Assembly (NCBI RefSeq): GCF_037414475.1
Contig: NZ_CP147913.1
Span: forward strand, 3,596,001 to 3,660,000
Reading direction: 5' to 3'
Origin: Myxococcus stipitatus
GTDB lineage: Bacteria; Myxococcota; Myxococcia; Myxococcales; Myxococcaceae
Length of the DNA stretch: 64,000 nucleotides
This document shows, in pieces, positions 50,101 through 59,443 of the stretch. The first letter of the stretch is position 1. Each line of letters begins with the position of its first letter. Position numbers and translations under genes: made by a program. The notes under the pieces were generated by a model that worked only from the letters and a program-made list of their open reading frames with translations, was not told where the DNA came from and searched no databases.

Positions 50101-51405
50101 TCAGCCGGCGAGCTCCGCCATCTCCAGGTAGACGCCCCGGAAGTCCCCCTGGGCGCCGATGAGCCGCAGGTTCTGGGCCAGGCCTCCCGTCGCGCGGAAG
50201 AACATCACCGCCTCCGCCGGGGGCTTCACCTTGAGGAAGCGCGCCGCGTTGCGCTTGAAGTGGTTGCGCATGTCCCGAGGGATTTCGCAGGTGGTGTAGT
50301 CATACGGCGACAGGCGCATGGGCCTGCCGGCGATGTGCAGCACCTCGCGGATGAGCTCCTCGGCCTCCTCACCCGGCAGCTCCAGGGTGAAGCCCGCCTC
50401 CAGGCTCAACCCCAGCACGTCCATGGGCTCCAGCCGCACGGCCTGCACGAGCATGCGGCGGTTGGCCTCCACGAAGCGCGGGCTGAAGCGCTTGATGGAG
50501 CCGAAGTCGAGCACGCCCAGCCGCCCGTCCGGCATGACGATGAAGTTGCCCGGGTGCGGGTCCGCGTGGATTTCGCCCGCGCCGAAGAACGGCCCGTACG
50601 TGGCGCGGATGAGCTGGCGCGCCACGCGGAAGCGCTCCTCGTTGGACGGCTGCGTCGTCAGCCAGTCCTTGAGCGGGAGCCCCGGCAACAGCTCCATCGT
50701 CAGCACGCGCCCGGTGCTGCACTCGGCGCGGATGGCCGGCACGCGCAGGTCCTCCAGCGAGGCCACCGCGCGCCCGAAGCCCTCCGCCAGCGCCGCCTCG
50801 CGGCGGTAGTCCAGCTCCAGGAGCAGCTCGTCCCTGAACTCCTGGAAGTAGGCCGAGCCGTCCATCAGCCTCGAGGCCTTGGAGACGGTCTTCACGACGA
50901 GGCCCAGGTTCTCCATGTCCTGCGTGAGGGACTCGGCGATGCCGGGGTACTGCACCTTCACCGCCGCGCCGCTCCCGTCATGCAGCACCGCGCGGTGGAC
51001 CTGCCCCAGCGACGCGGCGGCCATGGGCTCGCGGCTGAACTCGCGGAAGACCTCTTCCGGGGGCGCGCCCAGCTCGGCCCGCACCACCCGGGCCACGTGC
51101 TCATAGGACATGGCGGGCGCCTGGTTCTGCAGCCGCGCCAGCACCTGCCGCACCTCGGGGGCGACCAGGTCCGGGTCCATGGAGATGACCTGCCCCAGCT
51201 TCATCGCCGCGCCCTTGAGCTCCCCCAGCGTGGAGACCAGCTTCTCCGCGGCGCCCATGCTGAGCACATCGGGCGTGCCGCCGGTCAGGCGCTTCGCGCT
51301 GCTCTTGAGCACGTCGGTGCCCACCTGCATGGAGAGGCCCGCCAGCTTGCGCAGGCGGGTGAAGCGGCCCGAGGGGGGAAGCGAGTCGTCGGAGTCGGAG
51401 GCCAT
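50101..51405 (-). CDS. ABC1/UbiB/AarF-family protein kinase-like protein
   Basis: 434 residues from ATG 51405; an in-frame ATG at 51456 is also possible. The UbiB-type atypical kinase features are visible: KLGQ in KGAAMKLGQVISMDP, the Ala-rich loop AAASLGQVHRA, the Lys motif AVKVQYPGI, LDYRREAALAE, the catalytic loop HADPHPGNF and LDFGSIKRF. The Ala-rich loop replaces the usual Gly loop, a family hallmark that favours ADP binding. The family supports ubiquinone synthesis or acts in lipid/isoprenoid handling; no ubi genes lie nearby. It is on the same strand, 85 bp after the Ser/Thr kinase fusion. Confidence 0.88.
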   Translation of the reverse strand: MASDSDDSLPPSGRFTRLRKLAGLSMQVGTDVLKSSAKRLTGGTPDVLSMGAAEKLVSTLGELKGAAMKLGQVISMDPDLVAPEVRQVLARLQNQAPAMSYEHVARVVRAELGAPPEEVFREFSREPMAAASLGQVHRAVLHDGSGAAVKVQYPGIAESLTQDMENLGLVVKTVSKASRLMDGSAYFQEFRDELLLELDYRREAALAEGFGRAVASLEDLRVPAIRAECSTGRVLTMELLPGLPLKDWLTTQPSNEERFRVARQLIRATYGPFFGAGEIHADPHPGNFIVMPDGRLGVLDFGSIKRFSPRFVEANRRMLVQAVRLEPMDVLGLSLEAGFTLELPGEEAEELIREVLHIAGRPMRLSPYDYTTCEIPRDMRNHFKRNAARFLKVKPPAEAVMFFRATGGLAQNLRLIGAQGDFRGVYLEMAELAG

Positions 51406-51490
51406 GGGTCCGGGTGGATTAACAGGGAGCCATCCATCAGACGCAAGGAACGACATTCCGTCGCGGCCCCGCCCGGCCGCCCGCCCCCGC

Positions 51491-53299
51491 CTAGCGGGGC
51501 GTGGGAGTGTTGCGCAGGCGGACCCGGAGCGAGCGCCAGCGCTTGAGCCCCTCCAGGTCCAACGGGTCCATCCGCACCGCCTGCTCGTAGGCGGCGAGCG
51601 CCTCCTCGAGCCTGCCCACCGAGGCGAGCGCATCCCCCGACAGCCGCTGCACCACCGCCCGGCCATCCCGCCCGGGATTCTCCACGAGGAAGCGGCGGCG
51701 GCAGTTCTCCAGCGCTGTGACGGTGAGCCCCGCGGCGAGGCAGCGCTCCACCCCTTCCACGTTGCCCAGGCCCGCGTCGTACTCGGCGCGCCGCTCCACC
51801 TGCCCCAGCACGTGCAGCGCCGACGTCACGCGCTCCTCCGCCCGCTCCAACTGGGCGCGCTGCCCCTGGGACAGGCTCCGGGACTTGAGCGGCTCCAGCG
51901 CCGCGCGAGCCCGGTGGCCCCCCGCGCGCAGCGTCTCCGCGGTGGCGTCCCGAGGCACCTCCAGCACCGCGTAGTGGTCCCCCGCGAGCCGGGCCCGGAA
52001 GCCCTGCAGCACCCGCTCCGCCACCGCGTCCTCGCGCATGGAGGACGGAGGCGGCGTGGGCGGATCCAACCGAGCGCCCGACTTCAGCCGCGCCAGCGCG
52101 TCGTGGAAGGCCGGCGAAGTGTCCCGCAGCTGCACGCCGAAGCCTGGAGACATGCGCCACGCCTTCGCCTGCTCCGCCGTCACGTGGCGCACCACCTGCC
52201 CGGTGCAGGCCAGCTCACCGCCGGGCAACCGCAGGAGGAGGCCCACATCGGAGAGCAGCGGAGGCGGCATCGTGTCCGTGTGGAGGAAGAGCCCCGCGCG
52301 GCCCACCCACTCACAGCGCAGTTCGTGCGAGTGCGGCGCGCCACTCACGCGCACCCGCGCGGTGAAGCCCGGCGGCGGCGCGGCCACGGGCTCCGGCTCC
52401 GGCTCCAGCGCGGTGGCCAGCGCCGCGCGCAGGTCCGACGCCTGGGCGAAGCGGTCCGCGGGGCGCTTGGCGAGCGCGCGCAAGAGCACGCGCGACAGCG
52501 CCGCGGGCACACCGGGCAGCACCTCGTGCGGCGGCACCACGGGCTTCTGGAGATGACCGATGAGCACCTCCGCCGCGGAGCGGCCCGTGAAGGGCACGCG
52601 GCCGGTGAGCAGGAAGTACCCCAGCACGCCCACCGCGTAGATGTCCGTGCGCGCATCCACCACGTCCTCGCCGCACTGCTCGGGCGCCATGAACTCCGGC
52701 GTCCCCAGCAGCACGCCCACTTCCGTGGTGTGCAGGCCCGCGGGCCGCGACAGGAGCTTGGCGATGCCGAAGTCCAACAGCTTCACGCGGTGGCGGCCCC
52801 CGGGGCCGGGCACCAGGAAGACGTTGGCGGGCTTCAAGTCGCGGTGGACGATGCCGTGCACATGCGCGGCGCCCAGCGCGTCACACACTTGCGAGAGCAG
52901 GTCCACCACCAGCGAAGGCGCCAGCGGCCCCTTGGCGAAGGTGGCCAGGCTCTGCCCCTCCAGATACTCCATGACCAGGTAGGGGCACCCGTCGCGCGTG
53001 TCCAAGTCATAGAGCGCGACGACGTTCTCATGCTGCACCACCGTCAGCGTCCGGGCCTCCGACAGGAAGCGCGCGACGAGGTCCGGGTCCTGCGCCAGGT
53101 GCGTGTGCAGAATCTTGATGGCGACGCGCTTCTGGATGAGCGCGTGCTCGGCCAGCATCACCGTGCCCATGCCGCCGCGCCCCAGCTCCCTCAACAGCTT
53201 GAAGTGCCCCAACTGCTTGCCCACCAGCGACGCCCCCTGCGGCGAGGGCACCGGCGTGGGGGCCATCACCATCGGCGGCGGCGTCCCCGCGTAGAGCAT
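51491..53299 (-). CDS. Ser/Thr kinase fused to PilZ, J-like and TPR segments
   Basis: 602 residues from ATG 53299, with GGAGG eight bases upstream. The frame stays open to 53476 and the extension carries three cysteines (CSCIPP...SEC), so a longer form is possible. The kinase (33-295) is intact: GRGGMG, Lys62, HRDLKPAN with Asp154, DFG 176-178 and GTPEFMAPEQ. Residues ~313-405 resemble a PilZ domain (ARVRVSG start, CTGQVVRHV, GFGVQL). Residues ~441-510 (HYAVLEVPRDATAETL to RRAEYDAGL) look like a J domain that lacks HPD. A TPR-like pair follows to the end. PilZ could bind cyclic di-GMP, but the RxxxR motif is not evident. Confidence 0.85.
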   Translation of the reverse strand: MLYAGTPPPMVMAPTPVPSPQGASLVGKQLGHFKLLRELGRGGMGTVMLAEHALIQKRVAIKILHTHLAQDPDLVARFLSEARTLTVVQHENVVALYDLDTRDGCPYLVMEYLEGQSLATFAKGPLAPSLVVDLLSQVCDALGAAHVHGIVHRDLKPANVFLVPGPGGRHRVKLLDFGIAKLLSRPAGLHTTEVGVLLGTPEFMAPEQCGEDVVDARTDIYAVGVLGYFLLTGRVPFTGRSAAEVLIGHLQKPVVPPHEVLPGVPAALSRVLLRALAKRPADRFAQASDLRAALATALEPEPEPVAAPPPGFTARVRVSGAPHSHELRCEWVGRAGLFLHTDTMPPPLLSDVGLLLRLPGGELACTGQVVRHVTAEQAKAWRMSPGFGVQLRDTSPAFHDALARLKSGARLDPPTPPPSSMREDAVAERVLQGFRARLAGDHYAVLEVPRDATAETLRAGGHRARAALEPLKSRSLSQGQRAQLERAEERVTSALHVLGQVERRAEYDAGLGNVEGVERCLAAGLTVTALENCRRRFLVENPGRDGRAVVQRLSGDALASVGRLEEALAAYEQAVRMDPLDLEGLKRWRSLRVRLRNTPTPR

Positions 53300-53878
53300 C
53301 GTGCGGGCCTCCGCGGGCGTGTTCCAATGAGGACGCACCCAGGTCGGGCACTCACTGGGCTCGGAGTGCGGGGGGATGCAGGAGCAGGTGACGTTCTGGA
53401 CGTACACGGGGAATGAGCGGGGGCGGCTGGACAGGGACTTCTCGACGGCTTCGTTGCTCTGCGAGCCGTGTGCCACCTGCGTTCAGCCGTGCTGGCACCC
53501 GGTTCGGCTTGGGGAAGGTGGCGTGGAACCTCAGGTTCCGTACCGTTGCGGGAGGACATCTCCCGCGTGGCTGAAAGTCTCCCCCTCTCTCACGACAGAA
53601 ACTACAGCCATTCGGTTGAAAACTTTACCGCCTGCCTCTCTTTTGCCGACGCGCTTACGGGGATTCCTTCTCTCCGTTTTGAGTTCTCTTGTTTTCCTGG
53701 AGACGTTCCAGGCAATCCCCGTGTCGGTGTGCACACTGGGGAGAAGACGCGCGACGTCAGGTTTCTTGAGCGGCTCTCCCCGCCCCGGACCTCCCCCTTC
53801 AAGACAAGAGGCCGCCCCGCTCGCGAAAGGAGCGGAGGCGGCCTCTGACACATCACGTGGCGGGGTGTTGTCGGCGGC
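53300..53878. other. Non-coding stretch upstream of the Ser/Thr kinase fusion
   Basis: About 580 bp without a clear gene. From 53300 to 53476 the kinase frame stays open and may extend it. 53560-53720 is markedly AT-richer than the rest of the window and probably holds the kinase promoter, although I cannot fix -35/-10 elements. A strong terminator for the next upstream gene lies at 53807-53846. Confidence 0.5.
53807..53846 (-). terminator. Terminator of the EPDAGT-repeat lipoprotein gene
   Basis: AGAGGCCGCC (53807-53816) pairs with GGCGGCCTCT (53837-53846) over 10 bp. Inside it CCGCTC pairs with GAGCGG, with one bulged A and loop GCGAAAG. On the minus strand it is followed by TTGTCTTG. It lies 32 bp after the lipoprotein stop. 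Confidence 0.75.
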
Positions 53879-54430
53879 TCAGCCGATGGCGGGCTCGCAG
53901 ACGCCCGCGGCGGAACAGGACAAGCCCTCGCAGCACGCGGTACCGCCCGGGCTGCAATCCGAGTCGATGGGCAGGCACACGCCGGCGTCCACCGGGCTGC
54001 CCGCGTCCTGCGCGCCGCCCGCATCCGGCGGGCTGCCGGCATCCGGCTCACCCGTGCCCGCGTCGGGCTCGGTGCCCGCGTCGGGCTCGGTGCCCGCGTC
54101 CGGCTCGCTGCCACACGCGCCCAGCGTGTCGCCGTGCTTGAGGTGGGCCTTCACGGCCGGGGCGCCCACGGTGATGGTGTGCGCGTTGGCGGGGTTGCCA
54201 GGAGGGATGTGGCAGACGGTGACCTTGTCACGTCCCGCGCCTTCCCCACTGCCTTCCCCACTCGCCGGGTCCACGCTCCCTTCTTCATAGGGCGCACCCT
54301 CGAGTCCACCCGACTGAGGCTCTCCACCCTTCTCGCTATCGGCCGTCGGTGAGCCACCGCATCCAGATGCGAGCAACACGCAGAGGGCCACCAAGAGAGA
54401 AGACTTCATCATGTCGCCACGACTTCGCAT
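53879..54430 (-). CDS. Lipoprotein with CHIPPG segment and EPDAGT repeats
   Basis: 183 residues from ATG 54430, with GGAG seven bases upstream. Signal peptide with lipobox LASGC. Residues ~70-106 contain VTVCHIPPGNPANAHTITVG and AHLKHGDTLGAC, a segment seen in several exported proteins of unknown function. Then come tandem Asp/Ala/Gly-rich units (EPDAGTEPDAGT..., SPPDAGGAQDAG), three of them perfect 18-bp DNA repeats at 54054-54107. The C-terminus is Cys-rich (CLPIDSDCSPGGTACCEGL) and likely disulfide-bonded. It is surface or periplasmic; function unknown. Confidence 0.75.
   Translation of the reverse strand: MRSRGDMMKSSLLVALCVLLASGCGGSPTADSEKGGEPQSGGLEGAPYEEGSVDPASGEGSGEGAGRDKVTVCHIPPGNPANAHTITVGAPAVKAHLKHGDTLGACGSEPDAGTEPDAGTEPDAGTGEPDAGSPPDAGGAQDAGSPVDAGVCLPIDSDCSPGGTACCEGLSCSAAGVCEPAIG
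54054..54107. repeat. Three tandem 18-bp repeats inside the lipoprotein gene
   Basis: Units at 54054-54071, 54072-54089 and 54090-54107; the third differs by one base. Each encodes EPDAGT on the minus strand. Copy number could vary by slippage without frameshift. Confidence 0.8.
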
Positions 54431-54599
54431 GCATGTTCTCCAGGTCCAGGTGTACGGGCGTCGAGCGCCACCCGAGGCAATACCTCACAACGAAGACCCG
54501 TGCACGTCACACCCGGCCACGGGATTCACGATGCGTGGAGCGCTCTGGACGGAGTGAGTCAGCGTGAGCCGCGATGCGACAGCGCGATGAAAACATTCC

Positions 54600-56987
54600 T
54601 CACGTGGGCGCGCGTGGCAGGTGCACAGTGAAGACAGAACCCTCACCTTCGCGGCTCTGCACCTCGATACGGCCTCCCATGGCTTCGACAATCTGGCGGC
54701 TGATGTAGAGCCCCAGGCCCAGCCCACCGTAGTGGCGGTCCGACACCGCGCGCTCGAAGCGGCCGAACAAACGCGGCAGGTCCGTGGCGGCGATGCCGAT
54801 GCCCTCATCGCGCACCGACAAGCACACCAGGCCCGAGTCAATCTCCGACGCGGAGACCTGCACGGGACGCCCCGCGCCGTACTTGGCCGCGTTGGTCAGG
54901 AGATTGACGAGCACCTGGTCCAACCGCAGCGCGTCCCACCGCCCCAGCAGCGGCGCGGGGATGTCCACGCGCACCACACACCCGGCCACGGAGAAGACCT
55001 CCTCCATCCGCTCCACCGCGTCGCGCACCGCCTGCCCCAGGTCCACCTCGGTGGGCTCCATCGTCAGCCGCCCCAGCGAGACACGGCTCACGTCCAGCAA
55101 GTGGTCCACCAGCGTGGCCAACCGCTGCACCTGTCGCATCGCCGTGGACAGCCGGGGCGCCACGCGCCCGCGCGACTCCGGCCCCAGCGCCCGGTCGATG
55201 AGTCCATGCTGGAGCTTGAGGCTGGTCAGCGGCGTCTTCAATTCATGGCTCGCCACGGAGAGGAACTCATCGCGCAGCCGCACCGCCGCCTGGGCATCGC
55301 GATACAGCGACGCGTTCTCCAACGCCACCGCCACGCGCCGCGCCAACTCCTCCATCATCGCCACATCCGACATGGCCAGCGGACGCTGTGGCAGCGACGT
55401 GCCCAGCGTGATGACGCCCAGCGTGCGCCCGCGCGTGCGCACCGGCACCGCCAGCAGTGACGCGGGCCGCAGCGCCTCGAGCAACGAGCGGTGTCCCTCG
55501 CAAGCCACCATCCGCTCGCACAGCGCGGCGTCCACGTCCGGCACGAAGCGCGGCTCACCCGTGACGAAACACTCCCTCGACAGCGACAGCGCGCCTTCGC
55601 CCCCCAGCGCCTGCAACACGGACGCGTCGCGCGAGGGCTCCTGGTGCGCGGACGCCACGCACCGCAGCGAGCCATCCGGCCCCACCAGCTCCACCAGGCA
55701 GCTGGACGCGACGCTGCTCGCGGCCACTCGCGCCACGTGCTCCAGCGTCCACTCCACGTCGTCCAGGTGCTCCGCCAGCGCGCGGCTCGCCTCGAGCAGG
55801 AAGAACAGCCGCTCCTCGGCCTCCTTGCCCATCTGGAGCGCGTGGTGCAATCGCTCGCCGCGCTCGCGCAGCGTCCCGTACAACGCCGCGCGCTCCAGGG
55901 CCTGCGAGCACTGCTGCGCCAACGCCTCCAGGAACGAGCGCTCCTGCGGCGAGAAGACTCGCGGCGAGCTCCAGGCCAGCCCCACGAAGCCCAGCACCCC
56001 CTGGTCCGTCACCAAGGGGAGAACGGCGCGCGCGCCCTCTCCCATCATGAGGATGTCGTTCGCCGCGATGCCCGCCACGGGCAGCACGTCCTCCAGCCGC
56101 TGGAACCACTGCGCCTCGCGCCGCTCCGACGCGCGCACCAACGCCGGCATGCCCTGGATGTTGCGCCCCTCGAAGGCGGTCATCCACTCGCTGCGGTAGC
56201 CGAAGCACGACAGCAGATGCAGACGGCCCTCCGAGGACAGCTCCGCGACGGAGCCTCGCTCCGCGCCCAGTGCCTGCAACCCGTCATGCACCACCACCCG
56301 CGCCACGTCCTCGGCGGTGGCGGCGCGGCACAGCGCGGCCGTCACGTTCTGCAACCGCTCCGAGTGGGCCTGCGCCGTGCGCGCCTCCTCGTACAGGAGC
56401 GCGTTGTCCATGGACAGGCTGGCGCGGCGGGCCAGCTCCAGCGCCACCTCCATGTCCGTGTCGCCGAAGCCCGTCCCCGCCTCACCGCGCATCAGCGACA
56501 CGACGCCCAGCACCCGGCCCCGCGCCAGCAAGGGCAACACGCAGCCCGCCTGGAGGCCCAGCCGCTGAATCAGCTCGAAGCAGGCGCGGTCCTTCGCCAT
56601 CGCCTCCGTCACCTGGGGCATCACCACGGGACGCGCCGTGCGCAGCGCCTCCGCGACACCTCCGGACGCGCTCCAGTCCACCGGGGCCCTGCGAAACAAC
56701 TCATGCACCAGGGACACCTTCTCCGGCTCCTGGTGCGCGGCCGCCACGCGCTCCAGACAGCCCTCGTCGGAGAGGATGTCCACCGCGCACCAGTCCGCGA
56801 GCACGGGCACGGCCAGCTCCGCCAACCGCTGCAACACCGTGCGCCACTCCAGCGAGGCGCCCATCAACTCGCCCGCGCGAGACAGGAACATCAGGCGCGC
56901 GGCCTCGGCGGAGTCGTCCTCCGCTCCAGGGCGACGCCCATTCGTACCGTGAGATGTTTCAACGAGAGACGGTGACTCGGCGGACAT
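54600..56987 (-). CDS. Three-GAF sensor histidine kinase
   Basis: 795 residues from ATG 56987; the frame is open to 57146 but that part lacks coding character. No membrane helix. Three GAF-type domains follow one another (~25-190, ~210-375, ~395-560), for example VAELSSEGRLHLLSCFGYRS and SLLAVPVRTRGRTLGVITLG. The kinase core has H-box FLSVASHELKTPLTS, N-box LVNLLTNAAKY, DEGIGIA and LGLGLYISRQ. GAF domains often bind cyclic nucleotides or heme or sense redox; no ligand residues can be assigned. No receiver is fused, and the lone receivers of the window lie 5-10 kb away. Confidence 0.92.
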   Translation of the reverse strand: MSAESPSLVETSHGTNGRRPGAEDDSAEAARLMFLSRAGELMGASLEWRTVLQRLAELAVPVLADWCAVDILSDEGCLERVAAAHQEPEKVSLVHELFRRAPVDWSASGGVAEALRTARPVVMPQVTEAMAKDRACFELIQRLGLQAGCVLPLLARGRVLGVVSLMRGEAGTGFGDTDMEVALELARRASLSMDNALLYEEARTAQAHSERLQNVTAALCRAATAEDVARVVVHDGLQALGAERGSVAELSSEGRLHLLSCFGYRSEWMTAFEGRNIQGMPALVRASERREAQWFQRLEDVLPVAGIAANDILMMGEGARAVLPLVTDQGVLGFVGLAWSSPRVFSPQERSFLEALAQQCSQALERAALYGTLRERGERLHHALQMGKEAEERLFFLLEASRALAEHLDDVEWTLEHVARVAASSVASSCLVELVGPDGSLRCVASAHQEPSRDASVLQALGGEGALSLSRECFVTGEPRFVPDVDAALCERMVACEGHRSLLEALRPASLLAVPVRTRGRTLGVITLGTSLPQRPLAMSDVAMMEELARRVAVALENASLYRDAQAAVRLRDEFLSVASHELKTPLTSLKLQHGLIDRALGPESRGRVAPRLSTAMRQVQRLATLVDHLLDVSRVSLGRLTMEPTEVDLGQAVRDAVERMEEVFSVAGCVVRVDIPAPLLGRWDALRLDQVLVNLLTNAAKYGAGRPVQVSASEIDSGLVCLSVRDEGIGIAATDLPRLFGRFERAVSDRHYGGLGLGLYISRQIVEAMGGRIEVQSREGEGSVFTVHLPRAPT

Positions 56988-57188
56988 GGAGGCAACCCAT
57001 GAAGGAAGAGAAGCGCCGCGCATCATGGGCGCTTGAGCAAAGGACGTCCGGGACGCCACAACAATGCCGCCCCCCTCGATGGACAGGAGGACTGTCCAAT
57101 GCCAGACCCGCGAGACGTTGAGTGCTTCGCGCGAGCGCCACGGCACACGCTTGTACGAAATGACTCAGCACCTGGGACCTGATGGACC

Positions 57189-58130
57189 TCACGCCATGGG
57201 CGGGTTCCACCACACGGCGCCCTTGCCGTCGATGGCGGAACGCGCGCGCTCGCGGACCTGGGCCAGCTCCTCCACGGCCAGCGGACGCCACGCATGGGCC
57301 GCCCCCAGCGCCGCGTCCTGCTCGTTGGGCTGGCTCATCCCCATCAACATGACGTCCGGGTCCAGGGTCAGCGTGTAGCGCACGCACTCCTCCACGCTCA
57401 GGTGTGGCAGCACGGGCGCCTCCCGGTCCACGCGTCCTCCACTGCCCACCTTGCCGCGCGGCCTCGCCTCCAACGGCCGGCCATACCCCTCCGTGTCGCC
57501 CAGGAGCTTTCCCGCGCCGAATGTCTTGAAGGACACCACCCCCACGCCCCGCGAGCGCGCCAGCGGCAGCACGTCCTCCACGTAGCGCGGGTCCACGAAG
57601 GGCCCCAGCGGGAACATCACCACGTCACACAACCCGGAGCCCACCGCGGCGCGCAGCACCTCCGGATGGTGGCTGGAGATGCCTCGGAACCGCGCCTGCC
57701 CCGCGCGCACGCACTCACCCAGTTGCGCAAGCCCACCGCCTGGCGCGGCCAGCGCCTCCCACGCGGACAGCTCCGACACGGCATGGAAGACGAACAGGTC
57801 CACCCCATCGTGGCCCAGCCTGCGCAAGCTCGCCTCCACCTGCGGCGCCACCGGCGCGTCGAGCACATCCACCTTGTCGATGAGGAAGACCCCCTCGCGC
57901 CTGCCGCGCAGCGCCTCGCCCACGACCTCCTCGCTCAAGCCCTCTTCATAGTTGGGCGCGGTGTCGATGACGTTGAGCCCCGCGTCCAGCGCGCGGCGCA
58001 GCGTGGCGACGAGCGAGGCCCGGGGCACCGCGCGGTCGGCGATGTCTCCGATGCCCACGGGCGTGGCGATGAAGCCGGTGCGTCCCAGGGCACGGCGAGG
58101 CGTGAAGCGGGGAAGCGTTGGGGTGGACAT
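57189..58130 (-). CDS. Aldo/keto reductase-family protein
   Basis: 313 residues from ATG 58130. The AKR barrel is visible: RALGRTGFIATPVGIG at the N-terminus, catalytic Tyr in DTAPNYEEG, Lys in FLIDKVD and His in FVFHAVS, with the late strand MLMGMSQPNE. These form the Asp/Tyr/Lys/His tetrad for NAD(P)H-linked carbonyl reduction. A NADPH-binding R/K pocket near the C-terminus cannot be resolved. Substrate unknown. Same strand and 57 bp after the PhoX-like gene, so co-transcription is likely. Confidence 0.88.
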   Translation of the reverse strand: MSTPTLPRFTPRRALGRTGFIATPVGIGDIADRAVPRASLVATLRRALDAGLNVIDTAPNYEEGLSEEVVGEALRGRREGVFLIDKVDVLDAPVAPQVEASLRRLGHDGVDLFVFHAVSELSAWEALAAPGGGLAQLGECVRAGQARFRGISSHHPEVLRAAVGSGLCDVVMFPLGPFVDPRYVEDVLPLARSRGVGVVSFKTFGAGKLLGDTEGYGRPLEARPRGKVGSGGRVDREAPVLPHLSVEECVRYTLTLDPDVMLMGMSQPNEQDAALGAAHAWRPLAVEELAQVRERARSAIDGKGAVWWNPPMA

Positions 58131-58187
58131 GCTCCGCGTTGTGCTAGAGCCCCTCCCCCCCGTCAAGGCACGCGTCCTGGCCCCGTT

Positions 58188-59357
58188 TCAGCGGAACGGA
58201 CCGGAGACCTCGAACGTGACGCCCGCGTAAGGAGAGTTCGTCAGGCCGCGCTGCGAGCTGAAGTACAGCCGCTGGCCATCCGGGCTGAAGGCGGGACCGG
58301 TGAGCTCCGAGCCCGCGTGGCCATGCACCCGGAGGAACGTCGACACCACGCGATGAGGCGGTGGGGTGATGAGGCAGATGTCGCGATTGCGCCCGTCCTC
58401 GGCGACGAAGAGGTCTCCCGAGCGCGACACCACCGCGTTGTCCCCGCCGGACAGCGGCGAGCCTGGGAACATCGCGGCGGCATAGATGACCTCCAGCCTC
58501 CCCGAGGAGGGCGTGTAGGCCCAGACGCGGTTGTCCCCCTTCGTCGTGAGGTAGACGACGCCGCTGTCGTACCAGCACCCTTCGCCTCCGTTGAACACCG
58601 TCGTCCGCGACGCCACCGAGGGCTGGCGCGAGGCCGGCAGGTTCTTCGCGCACGGCACCCAGCGCACCGTGGCCAGGCCCCTCATCGCATCCCCCGTCAC
58701 GGACGCCGCTTCCAAGACGCCCTCCGACAACCGGGTCCACTGCGTGGGCGTGAAGCGATACAGCCGCCCGTTGGGCTGGTCCTCCGTCAGGTAGAGATGT
58801 CCGCCGTCCGGGTCCACCGCCACCGCCTCGTGCGCGAAGGTGCCCAGCTCCCCACACACCACCCCCTGCGAGGGCCTGCTCGGGTCGCATTCCCACACGC
58901 GGCCCTGGGGACGCTCCTCGCACGACAGCCACGTCCCCCAGGGCGTGGGCCCACCGGCGCAGTTCATCTCCGTGCCGGACAGGATGCGATACGCCGACTC
59001 GATGCCACCCCCCGCGTCGAAGACCACCGCGCTGGCGCCACCCGGATGCCACTCGCAGTTGGACACGTAGATCCAACCGCCTCCGGGGCACTCGAAGCAC
59101 GCGCCTCCGTCCGGCGCGGCGTGCCACGTGTAGCCCGTGCCGCCGACGGCCTCGCCCGAGCGGGCGATGATGCGCGACGTGAAGCCCGGAGGCAGGCGAA
59201 CCCCATGTGCATCCGGCCTCGAGGAGATGGGGCCATAGGGACTGGGCCCGGGCTCGGCCGGCGCCGCGCAGGCCTGCCGCCAGAAGGCGGGGCCGAACGC
59301 GATCGCGCCGCCTCCCAGCGCGGAAAGACGAACGAAGTCACGGCGGCGCAAGCGCAT
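58188..59357 (-). CDS. PhoX-like phosphatase (DUF839), Tat-exported
   Basis: 389 residues from ATG 59357, with AGGAGAAC eight bases upstream. A twin-arginine signal is clear (RLRRRDFVRLSALGGGAIAF), so the folded protein is exported to the periplasm. The beta-propeller shows PhoX/DUF839 sequence: TWHAAPDGGACFECPGGGWI, YVSNCEWHPGGASAVVFDAG, GPTPWGTWLSCEER and FVAEDGRNRDICLITP. In PhoX, Fe and Ca bind at the propeller centre to hydrolyse phosphate esters. The key Cys and acidic residues of PhoX appear partly present (C in the SCEER region), but I cannot confirm activity. It is followed 57 bp later by the aldo/keto reductase. Confidence 0.85.
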   Translation of the reverse strand: MRLRRRDFVRLSALGGGAIAFGPAFWRQACAAPAEPGPSPYGPISSRPDAHGVRLPPGFTSRIIARSGEAVGGTGYTWHAAPDGGACFECPGGGWIYVSNCEWHPGGASAVVFDAGGGIESAYRILSGTEMNCAGGPTPWGTWLSCEERPQGRVWECDPSRPSQGVVCGELGTFAHEAVAVDPDGGHLYLTEDQPNGRLYRFTPTQWTRLSEGVLEAASVTGDAMRGLATVRWVPCAKNLPASRQPSVASRTTVFNGGEGCWYDSGVVYLTTKGDNRVWAYTPSSGRLEVIYAAAMFPGSPLSGGDNAVVSRSGDLFVAEDGRNRDICLITPPPHRVVSTFLRVHGHAGSELTGPAFSPDGQRLYFSSQRGLTNSPYAGVTFEVSGPFR

Positions 59358-59443
59358 GGGCGTTCTCCTGTCCTCCCAGAAGAAGCACTCCCACGCGACG
59401 TCACCATTGACCTGGACGCGGACGCGACGTGAGCCGCGGAACA

